Shown: positions 37,447-43,679 of the stretch, in pieces
Numbering within the stretch: position 1 is the first letter of the stretch
Layout: every line of letters starts with the position of its first letter
Virus record (IMG/VR): IMGVR_UViG_3300038563_000002
Span: 1-43,679 of that record
Direction: 5' to 3' (one strand)
Source of the DNA: a virus
DNA length: 43,679 bases
Position numbers and translations under genes: made by a program
Notes under the pieces: model-generated
Told to the model about the DNA's origin: nothing
Seen by the model: only the letters and a program-made list of their open reading frames with translations
Database searches by the model: none

Positions 37447-37682
37447 GTTATCAACCTACGTTCCCTGGGGAGAGCATTACGCCGCAGTGGCTGTACGACG
37501 AGCTGCAGCGGATCGGTACGGAAATGGTCAACCCCAAGACGCTGACGTTCACTACTTCGCACGAAGCGCCGTCACGGCCCGTGGAAGGGCTGGTAGCGTT
37601 CGCAGATGGTGTAGACTGGAATCCAACCGGTGCCGGTGGTGGCCTGCACCAATACATTGGCGGCGTGTGGGATAAACTTTAG
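37443..37682 (+). CDS. Small tail-region hypothetical protein (79 aa)
   Basis: The 79-aa product begins MSYQPTFPGESITPQWLYDE and has a helical first part. A beta part with RPVEGLVAFADGVDWNPTG follows, a style seen in small tail or fibre-connecting proteins. The ATG is inside the stop of the gp10-like gene (ATGA). The end is GGVWDKL. It may be a minor virion protein linked to the tail hub; no exact family is named. Confidence 0.6.
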   Translation: MSYQPTFPGESITPQWLYDELQRIGTEMVNPKTLTFTTSHEAPSRPVEGLVAFADGVDWNPTGAGGGLHQYIGGVWDKL

Positions 37683-37691
37683 GGGGTTATC

Positions 37692-38090
37692 ATGGCCTTT
37701 GACATGGCAAGTATCTTGGGTATGTTTGGTGGCGGTGGCGGCGGCGGCATGCAGATGCCAGCAGCCCAACTCGGCGCGGCACAGATGGGTGGCCCACAAG
37801 CGGCCGGTCCTGGCTTTGGCATGGGCCAGCAGCTGATGCAGGGCCAGATGGGCGCCTCGCAGATGGCCCAGCCGCAGGGCTTCCAAATGACCCCGGAAAT
37901 GCTGCAGAAGCTCGGCCCGATGGCGGCGCAGATGATGCAGCAACATCAGCAGGGTCAACAGATGCCTCAGATGCCGCCGATGATGCAGCACAGCCCTATG
38001 CAACCGCAGGCCGGTACCCAAGCACAACGTGGCTATTTGGCACAGGGTGGCGGCATCGCGCCGCGCAGCATCATTAACAAAGCGTATTGA
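37692..38090 (+). CDS. Low-complexity Gln/Met/Gly-rich protein (132 aa)
   Basis: The 132-aa product is extremely rich in Q, M, G and P (for example GMFGGGGGGGMQMPAAQLGA, MMQQHQQGQQMPQMPPMMQH). Only a short normal C-terminus (RGYLAQGGGIAPRSIINKAY) stands apart. It is likely to be unfolded in solution. Placed before the ejection proteins, it may travel in the head and be ejected, since such proteins must be flexible to pass the portal. That role is inference. An AGGGGG site precedes the ATG. Confidence 0.65.
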   Translation: MAFDMASILGMFGGGGGGGMQMPAAQLGAAQMGGPQAAGPGFGMGQQLMQGQMGASQMAQPQGFQMTPEMLQKLGPMAAQMMQQHQQGQQMPQMPPMMQHSPMQPQAGTQAQRGYLAQGGGIAPRSIINKAY

Positions 38091-38092
38091 TT

Positions 38093-38509
38093 ATGGGCGA
38101 CCTGATCGGTGTACCCAGCGAAGCGGCTGTTACTATCTGGCCGCTATGTTTGCCCTTCATCGAGCAGTATTTCAAGAAGTCCAAGGAACACCGTTGGAAC
38201 TCCAACGACCTGCTGCACGCTGTGCTGGACCGGGATATGCAGCTATGGGTTATCCTGGCCGGGGACGCCGAAGAGATCGAGACAGTTGTGCTCACAGAGA
38301 TTACCAACTACCCACGGGTGCGCGAGTGCAACGTGTTCATGATTAGCGGTAAAATGACGGCACGTCACGACTGGCGCGAAGTGGTGGAGGAAGTGGTAGA
38401 GTGGGCGGCAAGTCAAGGCTGCCACTACGTTTCCTCTATGGCCCGTAAGGGTTCGGAAAAGGCCATGGGCTGGGAAGTAAGACAAACGTACATCGTGAGG
38501 ACAATCTAA
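38093..38509 (+). CDS. GNAT-like protein, resembling T7 gp13 type
   Basis: The 138-aa protein looks like a GNAT-fold virion-region protein. HVAVL-like DLLHAVLDRDMQLWVILAGD, then VLTEITNYPRVRECNVFMIS and a C-terminal ASQGCHYVSSMARKGSEKAM, GWEVRQTYIVRTI fit the group that includes T7 gp13, needed for virion assembly. True acetyltransferase activity is unproven; no clear acetyl-CoA loop (Q/RxxGxG/A) is seen. It lies at the head of the ejection-protein block and is coupled by TAATG to the next gene. Confidence 0.65.
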   Translation: MGDLIGVPSEAAVTIWPLCLPFIEQYFKKSKEHRWNSNDLLHAVLDRDMQLWVILAGDAEEIETVVLTEITNYPRVRECNVFMISGKMTARHDWREVVEEVVEWAASQGCHYVSSMARKGSEKAMGWEVRQTYIVRTI

Positions 38510-39738
38510 TGGGTGGTGGAAGCGGCGGCGGCAACACGACAACGACTCAGAAAGCAGATCCATGGTCTGGCGTGCAGCCGTACCTTACTACCGGGTACCA
38601 GCAACTGAGCGACCTCTACCAGCCAGGCCAAGGCCCGCAGTATTTCCCTGGCCAACAGGTAGCAGACCCAAGTTGGTACACACAGGAAGGGCAAAAGGTA
38701 CTGGGCGATTCTACTTGGGATATGCGAGCGGTCGGCGACCAGACCGTGCAGAACATGCAGAACGCTTCTGGCATGGCTACAGGCGCAGCCGCTAACGGGG
38801 GCTCGCTGGCACAGCAGGGCGCTATGGGTATGACCGGCCTGGCTAACCAAACCGCTGGCGGTGCCGGTGGTGCCAACTCGGCGTTGCAGCAGTTGTTAGG
38901 CTACGGTGCCAGTGGCGCTACTCAGCAGGGTACGGGCGGCACAGTGAACGCCATGCAACAGCTGGCACAGGCTGGCGATTTCCAGAATAACCCGGCGTTC
39001 CAACAAGCCCTGCAGTCGGCTATCCGCCCGGTTACGCAGAACTTCCAGGAACAAGTGATGCCAGCCATCCAGCAGGGCGCGCAAGCCGCTGGCCAGATGG
39101 GCGGCAGCCGTCAAGGCATCGCCGAGGGTATCGCCGCTCGGGGCTACCAGGACACCGTGGGCGATATCAGCGCCAACATGGGCAACCAAGCCTATGCGCA
39201 AGGGCTGCAAGCGCTGCAGGCGTCCGGCCAATTGGGTCAGGGCCTTACTAACCAGGGCCTCGGTGCTACAAGCCAAGCCGGCCAACTTGGCTCCAACTTG
39301 GCTGGACTGTCTGGCCAGATGCAGGGTGGTATTGCCAACCTGGGTGCCGGCATGCTCGGTACCGGGCTGCAATCGCTCGGCCAGCAGAACGCTATCGCCC
39401 CGAATGTCCAGCAGGCGCTCGGTGCTCCAGGCCAGGCCCTTATGGGCATCGGCGCACAGAATGATGCACAGTCACAGGCACAGATCGACGCGGAAATGCA
39501 GAAGTATAACTACGGCCAGAACCTGCCGTATGCGATGATCCAAGACTACCTGCAGGCGCTCAACGGCGGTGCTTCGCTGGGCGGCTCTCAGGTCAGCCAG
39601 CAGCAAGGCGCTGGCAGCAACCGCGTTACCGGTGCCCTCGGCGGTGCAGCAACCGGCGCTGCGATGGGCAGCATGTTCGGCCCTATCGGCACGGGTGTGG
39701 GCGCTGTCGGCGGTGGCCTGTACGGCTTATTCTCTTAA
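38509..39738 (+). CDS. Ejection (internal virion) protein, Gly/Gln/Ala-rich
   Basis: The 409-aa protein begins with GGGSGGGNTTTTQKADPWSG and is rich in G, Q and A throughout, with helical patches (residues about 155-190: NNPAFQQALQSAIRPVTQNF). Its hydrophobic glycine-rich end (GALGGAATGAAMGSMFGPIG) could insert in a membrane. This is the style of P22 gp7-type DNA-transfer proteins, which leave the head with the DNA and help form a path across the envelope. It is the first of three large genes in the ejection block. The start overlaps the previous stop (TAATG). Confidence 0.75.
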   Translation: MGGGSGGGNTTTTQKADPWSGVQPYLTTGYQQLSDLYQPGQGPQYFPGQQVADPSWYTQEGQKVLGDSTWDMRAVGDQTVQNMQNASGMATGAAANGGSLAQQGAMGMTGLANQTAGGAGGANSALQQLLGYGASGATQQGTGGTVNAMQQLAQAGDFQNNPAFQQALQSAIRPVTQNFQEQVMPAIQQGAQAAGQMGGSRQGIAEGIAARGYQDTVGDISANMGNQAYAQGLQALQASGQLGQGLTNQGLGATSQAGQLGSNLAGLSGQMQGGIANLGAGMLGTGLQSLGQQNAIAPNVQQALGAPGQALMGIGAQNDAQSQAQIDAEMQKYNYGQNLPYAMIQDYLQALNGGASLGGSQVSQQQGAGSNRVTGALGGAATGAAMGSMFGPIGTGVGAVGGGLYGLFS

Positions 39739-39747
39739 GGATTAATC

Positions 39748-40989
39748 ATGCCAACCTTCGCTGAAATCATGCAGGGCATCAACACTGGACTCGGCGGGCT
39801 TAATACCCCGCTCGGTCAGCTCGGCACACAGTTGATGATGGCCAGTGGGCCGCAGGCTGGTAATCCGGGCGGCGGTGCTCGCATGGGCCAGGCGTTCGTG
39901 GGCATGCAGCAACAGCAAGCCCAGCAGCAGGAAATGCAACAACAAGCCATGCTCCGGCAGATCCAGCAGCAGGAAATGCTACTGCGCGGCCGTGCGCTGG
40001 ATACCGCCGACAAGAAGGAAAAAGGCATGGCTGCCTTCCTGCAGACCCCCGAGGCTGCCAGCCTGCCGCCCATGGCGCGGGCAATGATCGGTGCCGGTTA
40101 CAAACCCGCCGACGTGGCCAAGCTGCAGAGTGGTGGCCAGAAACAGGCTACACCGCCAGGCATGTACGACATGCCGCAGCCAGACGGTACCTACATCCGC
40201 AACGTGGTTAACCCACAAACCGGCCAGCTCGAACAATCTGTGCCATTCATGCCGCCACAAGCACAGACGGCGCAAGTGGCACAAGGGCGCCTGGCCATGG
40301 ACCAGGGAGCCTTGCCGATCGCGCAGGGCCTGAAGGAACGCCAAGTATCCGCCGCCGAACAGAACGCGCAGACGGCAGAGCAGCGTGTGGCTACCCAGCA
40401 GGCAGCCGAACAGCGCCAGCGCGACGCGGCACAAATGACCAGCAAGTTCAAGCGCCTCGAGTTCAAGCAGGCTTATCGCGGTGCCGTTACCCAGTTCGAC
40501 GAAGCACAGTCACTGGCTCGCGAGATTGCCAACAGCAAAGCGCTGCCTAACCTGTACGGCATGAACGGCTATATCCCGCCAGTTGCCGGTACCGACGCTG
40601 CAGACCTGCAAGCCAAGATCGACCGCCTGGTATCCGTGGCCACACTGACAGGCGTTAAGCAGTTGAAGGACGCGGGTGTCTCCCTCAACCCTATGACTGA
40701 AAACGACCGAAATATCATCCAGAAAAGCGTCCTGAACCCTACGCAGCTGCAGTCTGATGTGCAGGCGCGCAAGGTATTCAGCAGTTACGCCGACGTCGTG
40801 CAGAGGTCCAAGGACGAAGCAGCACAGCGTTACAACGAGTTCGACAGCCTGTACGATGTGCCAGGAACCGCTGAGCCGCAGAAAGGTCCGGCCACCTTCG
40901 ACGCTTCTAATATCGACGCCGGCTATAATGCGTTACCATCGGGTGCAGAATTCATCGGCCCTGATGGGGTACGTCGGAGAAAACCATAA
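39748..40989 (+). CDS. Ejection (internal virion) protein with Gln-rich N-terminus
   Basis: The 413-aa protein starts MPTFAEIMQGINTGLGGLNT and has a long Q/M/A-rich helical stretch (about residues 50-75: MQQQQAQQQEMQQQAMLRQI). Polar linkers and a helical C-terminal half (about 230-370: FKQAYRGAVTQFDEAQSLAR and on) follow. It probably acts with the neighbouring proteins in DNA ejection; placement and composition match P22 gp20/gp16-like internal proteins rather than a sequence match. It is coupled to the transglycosylase gene by TAATG. Confidence 0.72.
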   Translation: MPTFAEIMQGINTGLGGLNTPLGQLGTQLMMASGPQAGNPGGGARMGQAFVGMQQQQAQQQEMQQQAMLRQIQQQEMLLRGRALDTADKKEKGMAAFLQTPEAASLPPMARAMIGAGYKPADVAKLQSGGQKQATPPGMYDMPQPDGTYIRNVVNPQTGQLEQSVPFMPPQAQTAQVAQGRLAMDQGALPIAQGLKERQVSAAEQNAQTAEQRVATQQAAEQRQRDAAQMTSKFKRLEFKQAYRGAVTQFDEAQSLAREIANSKALPNLYGMNGYIPPVAGTDAADLQAKIDRLVSVATLTGVKQLKDAGVSLNPMTENDRNIIQKSVLNPTQLQSDVQARKVFSSYADVVQRSKDEAAQRYNEFDSLYDVPGTAEPQKGPATFDASNIDAGYNALPSGAEFIGPDGVRRRKP

Positions 40990-43565
40990 TGGGTTGGCAA
41001 GATGCGCCAGTAGTCGAAGCCACGCCCCAGCAACCCGCTGGGGCTTCCGCATCTGCGCAACCTGCCTGGATGTCCGCCCCCGCCGTCGAGCAGCCTGGCA
41101 ACTATGACGACCTGATCAACAAGTACTCCCAGCAGAACGGTGTGCCCGTCGAACTGACGCGAGCGGTGATCGGCAAAGAGTCCAGTTACAACCCCAAAGC
41201 CCGCTCGAAGAAAGGCGCTGGTGGGCTCATGCAGTTGATGCCCAGCACCGCCACCGACCTCGGCGTGTCCGATGTTTACGATCCAGAACAGAACATCGAG
41301 GGCGGTACCCGGTACCTTAAGCAGATGCTGGATAAGTATGACGGCGATGTGCCGAAGGCTTTGGCTGCCTATAACTGGGGGCCAGGCAGCATGGATAAAA
41401 CCGTGGCCAAGATGGGCGAGAATTATACCAAGGTACTGCCCAAGGAAACGTCGGACTACGTGCGCAAGATCACCGCGCAGATGGGTATCCGTCAGCCTAC
41501 CGGCAAGCCTGGCGATACCAGCACAGCCCAAGACGTTGCCCGCGGCGCTGCTGGCGTTTATCGCGGCCTGTTCAACGATGTCAACGATGCCGGTACCCAA
41601 CTGTTCTCGGCGATCATGCCGGACCCGGTTGAGCGGTTCATGGACGTGGAAGGCAAGACGGCCAGCGAGCGCGTAGCCGATAAGGAGGCCGCCTACCAGG
41701 CCAAGCGTGCAGAACTCGGCGGTGAGGGTATCGACCTCGGCCGTCTGGCCGGCAACATTGCGAACCCGGTGGGGCTGTCGCTCGGTGCCGGTGGCGGCAC
41801 AGGGGCAGTAGCTGGACGCATGCTGCCTGAAGTCTTCGCCAAGCTGCCAGCCGCTGTGCAAAAGGTCCTGGCACCAATGCTTCGTGGTGCCGGTGGCGCT
41901 GCGATGATGCCTGTTACGGGGAGTGAAGACTTTGCGGAACAGAAAGCCAAGCAGGCTGGTATCGGCGCAGCGCTCGGCCCAGTTGCGGAGGGTGCAGGCC
42001 GGGTGGTGGGAAATACGGCCGGCCGGATCATGGGTGCTATTACGAATGACCTCAAGCCTAGCGCAGCTAATACGGCGGCGCTCGGCAAAGAGCTGGGTGT
42101 CGACCTTACTGCTGGCAACCTGGCACCGGCAAACAAGGCTATTACCGGCATCGAAGGTGCGCTCGAGAACCAGCGCCTACCGTTTGCTTCGCTGGCACCT
42201 ACCCGTGCACTACAGCAGGCCCAGGCCCGCACCGTAGCCAAAAAAACCGTAGGCGATGAGTACAAGAAGCTGATCGGCATGTCGTACATGGACGCTGGCA
42301 AGGTCCGCGCCCTGGCTGCCGGCAACAGCGTGCGAAGCCCTGAAGCGCGCAAGATCGTGCAGATGATGGACGAAGCCGGTACCGACGAGCGCGCCATCAT
42401 GCAGGCGTCCGGCAACAACCGTTGGCTGAACATGAAGCTGATCGCCGACAAGAACTTCGACGACGTGGCACAGAAGGCCGGGGATACCCCTGTGCCAGCT
42501 ACCAGCACATTGAAGGCAATCGACGACGCACTGAAGCAAGGTGGTAAGGCCATCCACAAGGATGATCCGTCGCTGGCCATGCTGCGCAAGTGGAAAGCCA
42601 ACTTGGGTGGCAAGACTGACGACGCTGGCGATCCGATCGACGAAGCCGTGCGGTTCATGGACGACGTACCACCGCCAGGACTCGCCGTGGAGCCCAATAC
42701 CTACGGCCGTATGCGCGCCTTCCGTGGCGACTTGCGCAAGCTGGTGGACGCTGCCACTACCAACGAGACAACCGACAGCTCGAAAATCTTCCTGAAGAAC
42801 ATCGCCGCCAGCGTCGAGGACGACCTAGACAACTTCGCCAAGAGTACTCCGGGCTTGGAGAAAGCCAATGAGCGGGCACAGTCGTTTTACCGCGAGCAGG
42901 TTATTCCTTACCAGAAACAGAAGTTGGCCGGCGCCCTGACAGCCGATGATCCAGATAAAATCTACGGTGCCTTTATCCGCAGCCAGGCAGAAGGCAAAGG
43001 CGACTATGCTGCCAAGCGCCTGTTTACCGCACTGGACGGTAAGGGTAAGCAAGCGGTGCGTTACGGCATCGTCAAGCAGGCCATGGTCGACGCCACAGAC
43101 GGCGACAAGTTCAGCCCTACGGCGTTCAAGAAGGCGCTCGAGTCGACTGAGTACAAGACTTATTTCAAAGGCCCGGACCTGGCTCGAGTAGATAAGATCG
43201 TGCAGTTGTTCGGCCACTTGAAGAATGCTGACCCGGCACACATCGAGAAATACACGCCGATGATGGGTGGCCAGATGGGCTTAGGCGGTACCGGCCTGGC
43301 TGGCGCAGTCGGCGGTATTGCAGCTGGCAACCCGATGGGTGCAGCGCTGGGTGCTGGTGGTGTGATCGGCGGTGCCAAGCTGCTGCGCTTCCTCATGACC
43401 AGCGACAGCGGCAAGCGACTGCTGATGTCGCAGAACGTGTATGCAAAAGGGGGCTCTAAAGAAGCTTCTGGCAAACTCATAGATGAACTGATGCGTCGGT
43501 TCTCTGCTGAAGCGGGCACCGTGAGTGGTGCCGAAAACGGGCAACCGGGGCGTGTGCTCCCGTAA
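40989..43565 (+). CDS. Ejection protein with lytic transglycosylase domain
   Basis: The 858-aa protein carries a GH23-type SLT domain near its N-terminus (about residues 38-140): AVIGKESSYNPKARSKKGAG (catalytic E64), GGLMQLMPSTATDLG and ALAAYNWGPGSM, all family signatures. The enzyme opens peptidoglycan during DNA entry. The rest is long, helical and A/K-rich, with a glycine-rich, membrane-active-looking stretch near residues 760-800 (LGGTGLAGAVGGIAAGNPMG). This combines a wall-cutting head with a pore- or channel-forming body, as in T7 gp16-like proteins. It is the last large virion gene, with a GGAGG site for the XhlA-like gene just beyond. Confidence 0.88.
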   Translation: MGWQDAPVVEATPQQPAGASASAQPAWMSAPAVEQPGNYDDLINKYSQQNGVPVELTRAVIGKESSYNPKARSKKGAGGLMQLMPSTATDLGVSDVYDPEQNIEGGTRYLKQMLDKYDGDVPKALAAYNWGPGSMDKTVAKMGENYTKVLPKETSDYVRKITAQMGIRQPTGKPGDTSTAQDVARGAAGVYRGLFNDVNDAGTQLFSAIMPDPVERFMDVEGKTASERVADKEAAYQAKRAELGGEGIDLGRLAGNIANPVGLSLGAGGGTGAVAGRMLPEVFAKLPAAVQKVLAPMLRGAGGAAMMPVTGSEDFAEQKAKQAGIGAALGPVAEGAGRVVGNTAGRIMGAITNDLKPSAANTAALGKELGVDLTAGNLAPANKAITGIEGALENQRLPFASLAPTRALQQAQARTVAKKTVGDEYKKLIGMSYMDAGKVRALAAGNSVRSPEARKIVQMMDEAGTDERAIMQASGNNRWLNMKLIADKNFDDVAQKAGDTPVPATSTLKAIDDALKQGGKAIHKDDPSLAMLRKWKANLGGKTDDAGDPIDEAVRFMDDVPPPGLAVEPNTYGRMRAFRGDLRKLVDAATTNETTDSSKIFLKNIAASVEDDLDNFAKSTPGLEKANERAQSFYREQVIPYQKQKLAGALTADDPDKIYGAFIRSQAEGKGDYAAKRLFTALDGKGKQAVRYGIVKQAMVDATDGDKFSPTAFKKALESTEYKTYFKGPDLARVDKIVQLFGHLKNADPAHIEKYTPMMGGQMGLGGTGLAGAVGGIAAGNPMGAALGAGGVIGGAKLLRFLMTSDSGKRLLMSQNVYAKGGSKEASGKLIDELMRRFSAEAGTVSGAENGQPGRVLP

Positions 43566-43575
43566 GGAGGTAAGG

Positions 43576-43679
43576 ATGTCTTTTGACGTGTGGTCGGAAC
43601 TTGTGGATATGCGCGAGCGCATCGCTGTTATGGAAACTACGCTGCTGGACATCCGAAGGGTACTGGACAAACAGCCGAC
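43576..43679 (+). CDS. XhlA-like small lysis/holin-type protein (5' part; continues at 3-158)
   Basis: The gene starts at ATG 43576, with GTAAGGAGGT upstream, one of the strongest ribosome-binding sites in the window. It runs off the end of the window and continues at base 3. The N-terminal residues MSFDVWSELVDMRERIAVME form the cytoplasmic, coiled-coil-like half. The membrane segment is encoded in the left part. Full length is about 62 aa. Its place after the ejection proteins and before the holin of the other strand marks the end of the late block. Confidence 0.75.
   Translation, partial: MSFDVWSELVDMRERIAVMETTLLDIRRVLDKQP
43607..43679. repeat. Right copy of 73-bp terminal direct repeat
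   Basis: Exact repeat of bases 1-73. It supports circular closure of the assembly at 43,606 bp. Confidence 0.95.

Noticed and set aside
1-43679. Temperate lifestyle (integrase, CI-like repressor, attachment site)
   Set aside because: No integrase or excisionase was found, and the HTH protein at 10527 lies deep in the early operon and not beside a divergent promoter.

Overview
The window is a complete, circularly assembled genome of a virulent short-tailed phage (podovirus-like, order Caudoviricetes). The first 73 bases are repeated exactly as the last 73, and one small lysis gene runs across the join, so the real unit is 43,606 bp. I see no integrase, phage repressor, reverse transcriptase, RNA polymerase or tRNA. 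There is no tape-measure or sheath gene, while P22-like portal, adaptor and stabilisation proteins and a block of ejection proteins are present. GC content is high (roughly 57-58% by eye). The host is probably a gammaproteobacterium such as Pseudomonas, but this is inference from gene content and composition only.

Layout. A divergent intergenic region at about 16.6-17.4 kb separates two gene blocks. It holds sigma70-type promoters facing both ways, repeated 11-14 bp elements and an AT-rich inverted repeat, and looks like the control and replication-start region. The minus-strand block (16.6 kb down to 0.2 kb) is the early half. It begins with many small, tightly coupled accessory genes: a two-domain beta-clamp-like protein, a lipoprotein, a pentapeptide-repeat protein and several one-helix membrane peptides of 26-37 aa. 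It then encodes the replication machinery: prim-pol, SF3 helicase, family A DNA polymerase, Cas4-like nuclease, SNF2 helicase, an HNH-AP2 endonuclease and a probable single-strand DNA-binding protein. It ends in a three-helix holin.

The plus-strand block (17.4 kb to the end, wrapping to base 158) is the late half. It starts with an HNH endonuclease and a lysis cassette (small membrane proteins plus a GH24 endolysin). Next come small genes, a zinc-finger/PD-(D/E)XK nuclease, terminase, P22-like portal, a repeat-rich fibre-like protein, scaffold, a DUF6378 protein, another HNH gene, an N4-gp56-type capsid protein and a decoration-like protein. A clear rho-independent terminator follows. After it come a TPR-glycosyltransferase / methyltransferase / GT8 glycosyltransferase module, the tail adaptor, tail fibre, stabilisation protein, ejection proteins including a lytic transglycosylase, and an XhlA-like lysis protein.

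Most notable points: (1) a 211-aa protein that keeps only domains II and III of the bacterial beta clamp, beside a family A polymerase; (2) an HNH gene whose ribosome-binding site is locked in a hairpin that a local promoter would truncate, as known for T4 homing endonucleases; (3) a sugar/methyl-modification module in the morphogenesis block; (4) a pentapeptide-repeat gene built of almost identical 15-bp units varying at one codon; (5) the iteron-like and AT-rich control region; (6) a scatter of tiny coupled membrane peptides.
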